From NCBI GenBank assembly GCA_025890175.1, contig JANPYM010000002.1, positions 46,876-110,875 on the forward strand: 64,000 bases of DNA. Direction: 5' to 3'. The notes below the pieces were generated by a model that saw nothing but the letters and a program-made list of their open reading frames with translations, was not told the DNA's origin and did not search any database. Positions 22,800 to 35,313 of this stretch are shown here, in pieces. The DNA comes from Ciborinia camelliae. Its lineage: Eukaryota; Ascomycota; Leotiomycetes; Helotiales; Sclerotiniaceae. Both the position numbers and the translations under genes were made by a program. How positions within the stretch are numbered: the first letter of the stretch is position 1; the number at the start of each line of letters is the position of its first letter.

Positions 22800-24724
22800 T
22801 ATCATGGTAGAGTGTTGAGTAAAGGAGAGAGAGAACAGGTAAGGGAATAAGCATCCAGTGCTCAACATTCTAGAAGGAATTTAGAAGGAAACCCTCATCT
22901 AGAATTCCGCAGCCGAATTACTCAACAAGGAAATTCGGAGCGGCCGTTCTCTCTCGGAGAGCAATGTTCTGGTAGCATGAAAGGAAGTCACGATATCCCA
23001 ATGAAGTAGGTTCACTTTCTTCCCCCTTCCCATTGTCCTCTCATCCTTAACATTGTTCTCTAGCGCCGTGAAAACCAACAAGGAAAATGGCCCTCTTGAC
23101 CAATCTCAACTCACGAACACAAGTCCTCCCATGAAAAATCCATTAATCTCGATGCGAGAAAGACGAGCCATCTCATAGGCGAACCCCTAGTTTTATCCTC
23201 CTCGTCAAAAGAACTGGGCGTCGGTGTTCACGATGACAATGGCATGATTCAAAGATCGTGAGGCTATTCACTCATCAATGGACGGGCGAAAAGCATCAAA
23301 GAAACAGGAAGCCGAAAGGGATTTTTAAGCGAACCCCTTAGTATTGTCTCCTTAATATTGTTCTTCCAGGCACCAGACAAGACAAACCACCATCCCGCAC
23401 TCATTAATCAAAGAATCAAAAAGGAAATCTTCTAGAAGAAATCGATGGAAGGGTTTGGAAGGGTTTCGATTGTTGCGGAGCCGCCGTCATAGTGTATATA
23501 TAAATTTCATTAAATGATGGTGTGGCGAAGGTGATAAATGTTCAATGTCATGGTCACTTGAGCACAGATTTTCACGCGCTGGACCCGCTATTAATAGCCA
23601 AAAACGCAGTGTCTTTCGGATGACCCTCTCTCTCATATCTCTGTCCCTTTCTTTATATCATTACACGTGCGTGATATGACCTAGGAACAGAAACCCTTGA
23701 AGCGCATTTGAGATTTAAAACCATAGCATAGCCCTGCCCTCCATACAAAAAGAAAGACCAGCCACCTTTCAGTATCCCTCTCCAAGTCTTCCATCTTCTT
23801 AGCTTTCTTCAACAATTCCTTGCCCCTATATTCTTTTCTTTTCTTTTCTTTTCTTTCCATCCAACTTCCAAGTTCTCAACAAGGAAAGGGATATCGGAGA
23901 TCCCGATATACGTTACTCTTTACTCTCTACTCTCAACTTCTAACTTTTAAGTTCTTTCTATGTAGACAGATTATAGACCATGTATACATGCATCCCCAAA
24001 AGATATCAAGGAAAGGAAAGGAAACTAGGCCAAGAATATACATAATATCGTGACTGGTGTACTAAGTCTTGCCATGTGCCATGTCATATACCATACCATA
24101 CCATATGCCAGGGGAATCTTCTTAGTCTAATCAGTGACAAGACAAGAGAAGACAAGGAAAGACAAGGAAAGAAAAGGAACGGAGCGTCCGATATTATATT
24201 TGATGAGTGATGAGTGATGAGTTTAGTATGGATATTTATGTTGATATTGATGTTGATGTTGATGTTGATGTGAGTAGTTTTTAGTTGGTTGGTTAGTTTG
24301 TTTGTTGGATGGATGGATGGATGGGGATGGGGATGGATGGGGATAGATAGATGTTGAAGATGTGTACTGTTTCTACTGTTCCTACAGTCCCTACAGTCCC
24401 TACAGTTCCTACAGTCCCCTCTCCTCCCCCCCAACCAAACCCCCCGTCACCGCACCCGCCTCCCCCAAGCGGCGAAAAATAGACCAGATGAAGACACTCG
24501 CTTGTTCATCACCTCACATATTAGATATTAAATCATCATATCCCAAAATCCCAAAATCCCACATATATTATTCCGTGCCCAAAGTACCTACCTACCTATC
24601 TACCTACCCACCTACCCACCTATCTAAGTAAATAAATAACAAAACAAACATCTTAGTTAGATTCAGTGATAATTTTGATGTACTAGGTATTCAATCTCCA
24701 AGCATCATATTCAAAATGACTAAA

Positions 24725-24868
24725 TAGGTAGGTATAGGTATAGGTATAGGTATAGGTATAGGTATAGGTATAGGTATAGGTATAGGTATAGGTATAGGTA
24801 TAGGTATAGGTATAGGTATAGGTATAGGTATAGGTATAGGTATAGGTATAGGTATAGGTATAGGTATA
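24725..24868. repeat. TAGGTA hexamer microsatellite
   Basis: About 23 tandem copies of a 6-bp unit (TATAGG/AGGTAT register), nearly perfect. The same TAGGTA/TACCTA word occurs singly or in short clusters throughout the intergenic DNA of the window. Confidence 0.95.
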
Positions 24869-25295
24869 AGTATTAGAAGAACACATCTGCAAGATCGAAG
24901 GATCAATTCATCGATACAACCAAGCGACAGAAATCATCATGATGAGATAAGATATCTAATGACCCATCCATCCATCCATCCGACTCACTTACACACACTC
25001 CCCAACCCGATTCCCTTCGATTTTCTAATGCATCTCCGAGCCCCACCTTCCGATTCTGCAGCCCCCGAAACCCCAAACCCGAAACTCCAAGTTTGCATTG
25101 CATTGCATTCGCAAGAAAAGTGAACCCGACCTCGTGTATTTCATTCCCTCTTGGGTATTTGATCCCGTATGTATGTATGTATTCCTTTTTCCTTCCTTCC
25201 TTCCATCCATCCATCCATCCTTCCTACCTTTTCACCCAGCCAATCCATTCCCTTAAAATTGGTAAGATAATCATGATAAACCCCCTCCTTAAATG

Positions 25296-26442
25296 TCATT
25301 CATTTCCCAACAATCCCCAATTCTGCATCGCCTTCCCCTCCATGACCAAATCATTAACGCTCTCGATCCTGCCCCCGACGACTTCCAAATCGAGCACCTC
25401 CACCCTCTTCATCCACGTCTCGGGCCAGACCAAGTAAACCCCATGGATATCCCTCATGTGATTTTGCCACTCCTCATCGAACAGCGTTTCGCGATTGTAG
25501 CAAGGCACTTGCTCGCCGCCAGCTTGGGACATGGATTTGCAGTAATCGAGGATGGCGAATCCTTCCGAGGCCGTGATGACGGTCCATTCGAATTTGGTAC
25601 GGAGGGCGTGAGAGCGAAGGGAGGAGAAAGGATCCGTGAGGGCGTGAGAGCGAAGGGAGGAGAAAGGATCCGTGAGGGCGTGCGTTGAACCTTGGGTGAG
25701 GGAGCGATAGTTGGAGAGGGCGGAGGTACTGCTCGGACTGGGAGCGGTGGAGTATGATAGAGCGGTGCTACTGGTGGGGGATCGATAAGAGGTGTAATTA
25801 TCGTAGCTGGAGGATGAGGTTGCTAGGGGTCTTTGGGCGATGGTTGTATAGGGTGATGGTGATGGGGTGAGGGAAGCGGAGGAGTAGGACGAATAGGAAG
25901 GCGTATGTGCTGAATATGTGAGTTGGGGATCTTCATCCTCTAGAGGGGTTATATGGCCATGTGATGAATAATTTGATGAGACTCCTGATGTATCATGTGA
26001 AGATTTGTGACTTGCAATTTCTCTGTGTGATTGGTTAGCCGAGGTTGACGTGAAAAACTTTAAGAGGGAAAAAGTCTCCCAAATGGGAATCTTACAATCT
26101 TCCTCTCCCACTAGCAGCCTCCGCTATCGTCAAATTAAGTCCTTCATTTTTGATATGAACCGCAACATGTTTCCTCAACTTCGCAGCCGTATCCGTTTCC
26201 TTCATACAAAATCCACACACGCTTTCACATTTTGCTATCCTCAATACACCCGTAGTATTCCAAGGAGGATGTGTATGACCTCTACTACAGGTAGTTGACG
26301 GCAGGGAGCTCTCCCTATCCATTCTTCTCGGTAATGAACCTTCTCGTTCCGTTCTTCTTGACTGATGATCAACCCTTAGTTTTATAGCGTGACCTTGACC
26401 TTGACTGTGGCGAATTATTCGAGTGTGGATGGTGGTCACCAT
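25296..26442 (-). CDS. C2H2 zinc-finger protein, Ser/Tyr-rich
   Basis: Minus strand, two exons 26442-26096 and 26022-25296; 73-nt intron (GTAAGA donor, CTAAC branch, CAG acceptor, phase 2); 357 aa. Near residue 81 a classical C2H2 spacing is seen, CGFC-x12-HVAVH, followed by a basic/hydrophobic stretch, as in fungal C2H2 proteins. The middle is low-complexity Ser/Tyr/Thr/Pro. A perfect 36-bp DNA duplication (25605-25676) yields two copies of a 12-residue unit, SHALTDPFSSLR. The C-terminal region (about 255-357) looks folded and unique, with HMRDIHGVYLVWPETW. Probably a nuclear or regulatory protein, but with only one finger the role is uncertain. The start is the first ATG of the frame; additional upstream exons cannot be excluded. 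Confidence 0.65.
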
Positions 26443-29400
26443 TAGAGCGCCTTGATAGTAAGATATTTTATGATATGATTTTGAATCGTAAGATTTATTT
26501 CGAAGCTCTTTCCCTAATACCGTTACGCTGTTTAATGCGATGTAGGGATCGGATGACTAAGAAAAAGTAGAATTTGGGAAATTCGAGAATGATTGATTGG
26601 CGATGAGAATAAATGATCCGATCCGATATTATATTATATCCTCGCTCGTACTGAAATTATGGTATGGCAATGGCAAAGGCAATGGCAAAGGCAATGGCAA
26701 TATGAATTCCCGAGCGATGAAATCGTCGTTTGAAGTTTTCTTATGGTGGTGGTCGAACTCCTGATGCTCGTTTCATATGATCAGATGTCAATGGAGATAT
26801 ATACGGAGTAGGTAGGTATTATATCAATGAAACATCCACAGGAAAATCATCCATTCTTATAAAAATGGAAAACGTCAAATGAATATAAAGAAGTCGTAGG
26901 GTAAGGTAAAGAAGCTTAAGAAGATCTTCAAGAAAAGTATGATCAGTGGGGATCAGTACATTACATATGATGATTTTTTCATTTCTCATTTCTCACTGGA
27001 AATATTTCTAATTGAATATGAAATGGCATTCATAGGTAGAGAGAGGTACCTAGGGACGGTAGTATGGTAAAGTGCGTGCGGTTGCGGTGCGGTGCGGTTT
27101 GTGCACGATACTTCGATATTTCGATATGTGTTAGAATTTAGATGGTCTCAAAGATCATTGATAACCCATTTAGGAAATAATCGCGAGGTTTGAATTGGGG
27201 GTGAACCGGTTTCATGAGTTGCGATTGGTTCAAATGGGTTAAAAATGGGCTGCTCGTCAGAAAGTTAGACTAATTAATGAACATATTTGGGAGGCTTGGA
27301 TTATTCTGGAGCGAGGGAAAGCTTGGATGAACGGGCAATTACACCGAGCCGCACACGTGAATTTGGGAAGGATGGATCATGGTACTCATGCCTCATGCTT
27401 CATGCCGCCAGGAATTATATATATAGTATAGGTGGGTGACCTGCGGTGCTGCGGTGCAGGAGGGACAATACGATTGCACGTGCCACAGGATGGTAAATTT
27501 AATTCGGATGTGGAATGGGATCAAATCAAAATCCCGGTTTGCTCTTTTAGCATTCGGTGTTTAGACTTTCTGGCGACATGAGAGTACCAGTGGGGTTGCC
27601 CGTGTGTACGGAGGGGGAAGTATATGTTGGGCATTGTGGTAGGTAGGATCGAGGCGGGCAAGATGACAAGGCCGAGAGTGAGATGCAAATCGAGATGCAA
27701 AATAGTGGAGTTGTTGGTTGCGTTTGGGTGAAGTGAATGATTATTGGTTTAGATGTGGAAACCCATCCTGTTGGAAACTTTACCAAAATAAGAAACTTTA
27801 ACGAATTCCTACCGTAAGCCCTGGAGCTACCTACCTACCTAATTCAAGGTGTACTGATAGTCATAGAGGAGGCGTGGATAGACTAGTCTATCATACTAGG
27901 TAGTTCATCTGATGAATGGAGTCTTGATATCTATTTGACATTGTGATTCATGAAAGATTGCATAGAACATTATCAAGCATGACCAATTTTCAAGTCTATC
28001 GAGCAAATACCGGTGATTTGGATAAGCAAGCAAGCAAGCAATACCTTAATAGTACAAGTACAAGGCTATCATATAGCATCTATCGTTAGTTATACTCCAT
28101 ATGGATCTCAAGGTCCAAGAAAGCGATCTGGCAGTGCTTGATAACGGTCTAGCGACGGAAATCAACGGAAATCCAACAGGGGTAAGATTCCTATTTCTGG
28201 GGTTGGGAGAGAGGATGAACAGGATTTTAATATAAATTGCACGAGGTAACGTCGTAACGAGGTACGGTAAACCAAACGAAAAATGGTAATATCAACGAGG
28301 GATAAGAATCATAAGATGGGATTTACTATGTGATATAAAGTAAGATATATTAAATGGACTTGAAAAGGTTTCATGCCAACGATAAGGTTTTACAGGTATA
28401 TATTGCTATTTATTACCTTAATAAGGGTCCTTGAGCTACCTCCTCGTAACTCGTAAGTGCACCCAGCCGTGCCTTTCAGGCTTCAGCGTACTACGATCGA
28501 TATGTAATCGCCGGAAGGAAAAGATGAGATGAGAACGGTTCCACGAATCCATGGTCACTCAAAGGAGTAAAAATTTACGAAAGCAATGTTAACGTAACAA
28601 CGATGCCGTGCTTAAGGTTCATTATTAAGAAGTAAAACGAAATCCCATTCCAGTTAGGGGTATGCAAATATTGATATATAAAGCCATTGGGAAGAAATAC
28701 CGAATATAGATTAAAAACGAACATTTTCGCCGATTCAACCTCTTTCCAGAAAATGGTTTTTCTAGAAGCCCGAGAATGGGAAAATGCCAAACCTTTGTCC
28801 TTAGTTCCGGGTTTTAGGCGTAAAGAGGATGGTTACATCGGATTGAACCCCTAGAGATGGATTTTCCAAACGGGATTGCCTAATACAGCCAAAAATCTAT
28901 AAGTCTTCCAAATCATATCATTATGATCTTCGTGAAGGGGTTCAATCAGATTCACATGTGTGCACCCCTTCCTTTACCAGCATCTTCTTTACCGTGGTGC
29001 TGGGTCTCTTCCTCAAGTCATTTTTGAACGTCCACTGGGATATACCTAGAATAAAGTCATATAATATAAAAACATTATATTCCCCTTCGGGTTTTGATCG
29101 ATATGGGATGTGGCTTGCGAGAAACATCAAGTCAATCCGATTGTCCACGTCAATATTGAATCTGAAGTTTATGCCCGTCACTGTTCAGCTTCTGATCAGA
29201 ACAAAGAAATGTGAACCCATGTTTGGGTGTGAGGTAAACTGGAACCAACAAATCGCATCTTAAATCGAGATTTTTTCGAATATTCCGAACTGATAGATCG
29301 GCGGTAGTACAGCATGCTAAGACAACACCCACGTAGGTATCTAATGCATGTCATAACTAGTAATAAGACACTGGACGGGAATGAAGAACAGATGACTTAA

Positions 29401-32379
29401 CTTGTACGGAGTAAAGTTGGTCCTTGAAGCTCAAGCCTTTGCAGTCCATTACTCTTCATGCTATCGGTATCGGTATCGGTATCGGTACCGCTACCTCCCT
29501 ACCTAACTAACCTGGAAGAGCAAGACGAGCCAAATTTGGAAGATAGGACAGGACCGCATATTGATTCAAAATGAACACTTTCCGATCGGGTAAATTGGCG
29601 GTATATTGAAGTTTTTCTAGGATAATGGTAGAAGGATTTCATGTTCTCAAACCTCGTGAGATTCGTACCGAGACGGGTTGACACGCAGTTGTACGGTACG
29701 TACTCCACTTTCCATGCAACTATTTTGAACAATATTGCAAGCTGAATGAGGCACTTTCATCTTGAAGCCGCGGGATCGGGAGCTCCCATCCCATACATTT
29801 TCACAACCTCCACAATTAGAAATAGCGGCACATAACAAACGCTCTTGAGGGAAAAGATGCGATTTGATGAATTTGAGGTGGCTACCATTCTTAATCCAGT
29901 CGTCATACGGAAACCCTCCGAATGGATGGGAATAGCCTTTCCCATTAGAGCCAGAAGCCAGAAGCCAGAAGCAAAAGCCTCATCTCATCTATCATCTATA
30001 CATCAAAGCCCAATAACAAACCCCCCAAAATGTTACCCTACCACTTTCTACTCGTCGCCACAAACCCATCGTCGTATGTGAATCGTGACGATGATCGCCA
30101 TTTGAGATTGCGGCTACATTAAGGTTACATAATTTAGCTATTGCTTGCTGAATGGCGGTATACGTAGGTACGTCAAGTGAGACAATCTCGCCGGGACTTT
30201 CTCTTCTCGTTCATAAAGGAAGCATTTCTGCACGAAATCGAAATCGATTTTCGATTTCGAATCTGGACCGTCTGGATTTTTCACTTCATGTTGCAGTGGT
30301 TGGAAAATACCGAGGTATATGCTTTCATGCGTCTGCTGTACGTAGGTATGAATAATTTCCAAGGTCAGGTCTGGACTCTGGGGTAATGGGTTTCCATCCT
30401 ACTGGGCGGGGGCGTGTTTTTTGGTATGCAATGTAAGGTCAAGATAATTCTTCGTAGCGCTGGCATGCATGACATTGAGAGATGAACAGTATAGAGTAAC
30501 GAGCTTGTCTTATACTTCATTCTGTTCATACTCCGGAGATCCTATCATATTGGGGGCAACGTTTGAGAATTCCCCCAATCTTTCTCAATCCCCCCTCTTT
30601 TTTTTTCTGTCAAACAACGATTCCTCTTTGAAACTACAATGCAATGAATTCTATGCCATGATTCGTTGCTTCAATACGGAACTTCATGGGATTTCAATGC
30701 TGACAGTCAGCCCTAAATCATTCAGGCCATCAAAATGCAATCAGCCATCCATCCATCCATCAATCAGAAATCAGCACATTTCTTTCAGCCCTGTGAAATA
30801 TAAACATTCGTCATACCGACTCATTTTTACCACTTTCGCAGCTTACGGCATCCCTCTCCCGCTTTTTCTAGTCTTATTTCAGATAGATTGGGCCACAGAG
30901 TAGGTCAAGTAATCTAGATGACTTGGTGCTTACGTACGGTACCTAGGTAGTTAGTGATGTGAGGGCACTCACTAAGGTTACTGATCTAACCAATTAGTTG
31001 GTTGAACTTACCTATGGAGACATCATTTCCAAAGAATGGAAAACGGTAGAAGGATAACCCAGAACAACTAACCTTTCCTTCCTTTCTTTTCTTCCAAAAC
31101 ACATAATGAACTTCAAGAAAGATTAGATTTTATGTGGAAGGACAATTTCATTCGTCCTTTGAGTAATGATGGAATAGCTACCTGGTAGGTATCTAGAGAG
31201 GGCATTTCCAAGGGCATTCCATTTACCGTACCGTATATTACCCAACCAGAACTCTTATTGGCTGCGACACAAATTGATGGATTGAATTTGTACCTATGTA
31301 TGTACTACTTAGGTAGATCCCCACAAGGTTCAGGCTTTGAATTGGAAGGGTAGGCCCGTTAGGGGCATCTTTAACAGAGGATCATGACCCTTAACAGGGG
31401 AAGATACACAAGACAAATACTGTACGTATACCGGTACGGAGTATATCCAGCCGTTCTTCTTTTTTGGTTCGGTGAATTGCTAGAATTGAGGATTTTGGAA
31501 GAGAAGGGAGAGAATGGAATGAATGAAAAGATTGAGTACGGTAATGGAGCTTTATTTCCTAGTTTACCGGTACTTGCTGAACGTTGGGAAATGCAATCTG
31601 CTATTGTATTATGATTGGTTCTAGGGGAAGAGTTCCGGTTTGAGAGGTTCTATTTGGCTGCGCGCTGATGTATATCCTCTGCATGCCTAGAATTCTTAAT
31701 GAACCTCCCCATCATAACCTTATCTCTTCCTTTCAATGGGTACTATAGGTAGCTGGAGGTTCATTCTTCGATTCTCAAACTTCATTTTCTCATCACCTAC
31801 TCATAGTTTGCCAAGTAAAGTTTATTACCTTTACGAGTACCAGATTTCTTTACCTCGTCATCGTACACAAGGGGATTGTTATTGTTGTTGTTCTTGTTAA
31901 ATCTAGTGAAAGCCCGAAATTCTCGGGTGATTCCCCCTTCATCTCATTCTCCAGCCTGGCTTAACCTTATTTCTTCAGCGACTAATAAGCATACCTACTG
32001 CACATCCATCTATCTACAAGTTACACAAACTACATACAAATCTATGACCAACTCACCGAAATTGTACAACCTCGTGTTCTTGTGTTACAATTCTGCCTAT
32101 TCATTCATTCATTCATTCAATCGTGGGCTATACCTTTACTGTAACAATCTGAACGTAATCTTTGATCTGCTTTGAGTGTAAACAATACCTACCTACCTAC
32201 TTATACTGAACGCAATTCTCTCTCTCCTTCACCAAACCTCCGAAAATAATCCTGGTCAAAATTTCGTGCTGATGCATTGCGGCACTGCTCAAGAATCGCA
32301 AGGGGATAAAGTAAGGTTATTCTTAGAAAAAAACATCCTTTCCCCAAGAAATGCAGACAAACCTTCGAATCAAACAGTC
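26443..32379. other. ~5.9 kb gene desert
   Basis: No coding feature could be supported. Many short frames exist, the longest being 144 codons at 30469-30903, without motif, signal or intron structure. The DNA has scattered TACCTACC/TAGGTAGG clusters (for example 27823-27842, 32186-32200), a GGCAATGGCAAA repeat near 26663-26700, TATCGG repeats at 29462-29485, an 11-bp-arm hairpin at 30233-30259 and CATT repeats at 32101-32120. It precedes a regulator gene and may include its long 5' region. Confidence 0.5.
30233..30259. repeat. Inverted repeat CGAAATCGAAA/TTTCGATTTCG
   Basis: Perfect 11-bp arms around a TCGAT loop, isolated in the gene desert. No adjacent gene suggests a use. Confidence 0.6.
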
Positions 32380-34859
32380 ATGGCAGATGCGACAAGGACG
32401 GGAAAGAAACAGAGGCAACGTCGAGCAAGTCGTCCCAAAGTAAAGACAGGATGTAATAATTGCAAGTAAGTTTTTCCCATTTCCATTACCATCTTAGCAA
32501 ATTCTGGGAGTTCCCCGTTTTGTTCCCTCCCTCGTATTTAGAGTTGAACTTCCCCGCGTCCCCCGCTACGCTACGCTACGCTATGCGCAAACAAACGTCG
32601 GCGATATACGTAGTAGTAGCCAGCAAGCAATCAACCTAATAAGCTTTGGCTAATCCACGGATTTTTCTTCCCTTGCTTGATAGGAATCGAAGAGTGAAAT
32701 GCGATGAAACGAGACCTCAATGTACGAAATGTGTTAGGTCGGGAAGACAATGCTATGGATACCCGGCGTATAATCCAAGAAATAGACATGCCAGTAATAC
32801 TCTTCCAATTGCTCCACGACCGAGTAATGCTGGCATGGAATCAAACTCAATATCATTACCATCCCACAATTCCATAATAAAAACCACGACATCTCATGGA
32901 TCGACAGCACTCGTTCCTAGGAAAACACCGCGTATTATCAATAAACCGAAATCAATCGGTTCATTAACACCTACCACCACCACCACCACCACCACACCAT
33001 CAACCATCTTCGATGGAGATACCATCGAGATCGATTCCGAATTATATCGACCACCCACGCTGGGTCTCGCATTCGACGCCAAAGAAGGCCAATATTTCCA
33101 AGTCTTCCGCACGCACACGGCGAGCGAACTCTCGGGATTCTTCGATTCCGACTTTTGGATGCGGAGCGTGCTCCAGGAATCCCATTCCGAAGCATCCATC
33201 CGTCATGCCGTGGTGGCCCTCGGAGCCCTCTACAAAACCCTCGAGAAAGTGGTCGAGTCCCCTCCCGGCTCCCCAACTTCGGGCTCGCCGCATCCCAACC
33301 CCTCGGGGATGGGGGGGGGATTCCGCTCCCACGCATTGGAATGTCGCCTGGGAACAATATGGAAAGGCGGTGACGCGCATGCGTCAGAGTATTGAAAATA
33401 ATGAAGTTAGATCTCAACGAACCATCTTGATTTCCAGTGTTTTGTTCACTTGTTTTCAATCGTTTGTGGGCGATCATAAGGCGGCTATTAAACAGGTACA
33501 GGTAGGATTGGGGGTCATGGAAAAACAACGGCGGGAGAGGAAAAAACTTTATATTCAACGTCAAGATGATATTGTGGAAGAGGAGCTGGGACAAATGTTT
33601 ACGAGAATGGCGATTCAGGCCAAATCATACGATATGGCATTTCATTTCCCAGCACCATGGGTGATACGACTCTCGACCAATCCCAGCATCGCCAACCCAG
33701 TCGCCTCACAATCCGGGCCTCCGTCCCCATCCACGACGACATCGTTGACGAATATCGATTGGAGATATCACGTCTCCCAAGATCCCAGCCTCGTGAATCC
33801 CCCCAGTCCCTCGGATAGCTCGACGGGAACCACCATCTCGATCGAAGCGCCGATCCCCGAAAGTTTCCCCAACGTGCACGAGGCGAGATTGGTGCTCGAT
33901 GCCCTGTGCGAGCGCATCATGAGATACAACGAGGAACTGGTCGGTTTCTACACCGTCTCCAATAACATCCTCCCGGCATCCATCAAATCCAACGGCTATG
34001 GCTTTGGTCGCTCGCTCGAACAATGGCAATCGACATTTGCCCCGCTGCTCGCCAAGCGTCGCGCCCCCGGTACGTCGAATACCGAGAGGGCCGGCATGAT
34101 CGTGTTGCAGATGACATGCATCATGACGCGCATCCTGGTCTTCACGGCCTTCTCGGCCAACGAAATGGATTTCGATCAATTCCTCCCCATCTTCGTGGAA
34201 ATCAACGAGTTGGCCAAGGAACTGATCGTCGATGAGGAATTGGCTCTGGCGCAGGCGCGATGTGGTGCCGCGTGTCGCCACGTTCACGCGAGTGCGGGCC
34301 GCGGGGTGCGAACCCCGTTTGGGGTTAAGGTGGTGAGTCCTGCCTCGAGTCCTGCCCTCGATGCTCGCCGCCGTCTTCCCGCTTCCGCACATGCGTCGCT
34401 GGATCATACCTATTCCCATATCAAACCCTCGTTCGCGCTCGATCTAGGTATCATACCTCCCCTCTTCGTCGTCGCGACTAAATGTCGCGATCGCTCGCTC
34501 CGTCGCGAAGCTATCTCCCTCCTCACTTCAAGTCATCGGCGCGAAGGCATGTGGGATTCCAGATTGTGTGCGGTGGTGGGGAATTGGATCATGCGTGTGG
34601 AAGAAGAGGGGCTGTCGGATTATGTTAAGGGGGGTGGGGGGTGGGAGGGGTGAGGGGGGGTGGGAGGGGAGGACGTGAAATGGGGATGGGGGAAAGTGAA
34701 AAGAGTGAAAAGGAAATCGTACCCGATGAGAAGAGAGTCATGGTTATGGAAATTGGGTTTAATTTGGAGAGGAGGTCGGCTCTTTTGAGGTGTGGGACGA
34801 GGGGCGTGAGGAAGGGTGATTGGGATCCGAGGGCGAGGGAAACGCCGGTTTGGTGGTAG
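32380..34859 (+). CDS. Zn2Cys6 transcription regulator with a frame break
   Basis: Exon 1 is 32380-32465 and exon 2 starts at 32684. The 218-nt intron (GTAAGT/TAG, phase 2) falls inside the zinc cluster. Joined, it reads CNNCKNRRVKCDETRPQ then CTKC and C, the full Cys6 spacing, so it is a DNA-binding fungal regulator. After a Ser/Thr-rich linker the fungal activator middle region begins (GQYFQVFRTHTASELSGFF, FWMRSVLQESHSEASIRHAV). At a G8 run (33311-33318) the frame breaks; the continuing homology-like text (THWNVAWEQYGKAV) lies in the next frame, as if one G were extra. Near the end either a 47-nt intron (34650-34696, GTGAGG/AAG) or a second G-run indel leads to the ETPVWW terminus. With one G discounted and that intron removed, the length is 737 aa. 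Without an indel the protein would stop at 33395. Sequencing error and true inactivation are not separable here. Confidence 0.75.
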
Positions 34860-35313
34860 GTTGGGGGGTGGGGTGGGGGAGGGAGGGAGGGGGAGGTGGG
34901 TGGTGGGGGGAGTATGGGGTGGGGGGGATGGGGGGATGGGGGGATGGGGGGGTTGATTTTTACTTTTTACTTTAAGTTTTACTTAGTTTTATGAACAGCG
35001 GATTTGAGTTGGAATCGTTGGAATGGTTGGAATGGTTGAGGATTGAGGAATAGGAATAGGCGTACAGGAGTACAGGTCTTGCGGCTCGGCTCCGCTAGGA
35101 TAGGGTAGGATAGGGTAGGGAGGATAGGAGAGGCTAGGGTAGGATAGGGTAGGAGAGGATAGGGTTTAGCTTAACTTATCTAGCTTGTATGTATGATAGT
35201 GTATATACATACATCAGGTCAACTTTTATTGGGTTTTTTGGGGGGAAGGGGGGGAGGGAAGAGGGAAGAGGGGAGGGAAATTTGAGGGGGAGGTGATATG
35301 AGGGGGAGGTGAT

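Larger units (their letters stand above)
22568..25295. other. Promoter region and gene-free DNA with simple repeats
   Basis: Proximal to 22567 lie the TATA box, a GCTAGCTAG inverted repeat (22778-22799) and TTCTAGAA-type elements near 22868. Beyond about 23000 I see no gene. The rest holds CT-rich runs, GATGTT and GGAT repeats (24240-24345), a TAGGTA hexamer array (24725-24868) and CATC/TCCA repeats. Repetitive YTYTYT and PIPIPI translations at 24683-24906 are artefacts of the array. Confidence 0.55.

Noticed and set aside
24683..24906. YTYTYT and PIPIPI repeat proteins
   Set aside because: Direct translations of the TAGGTA microsatellite.
30469..30903. 144-codon frame in the gene desert
   Set aside because: No domain, signal or splice structure; composition like surrounding noncoding DNA.
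33706..34419. 237-codon minus-strand frame
   Set aside because: Shadow of the GC-rich Zn2Cys6 regulator exon.
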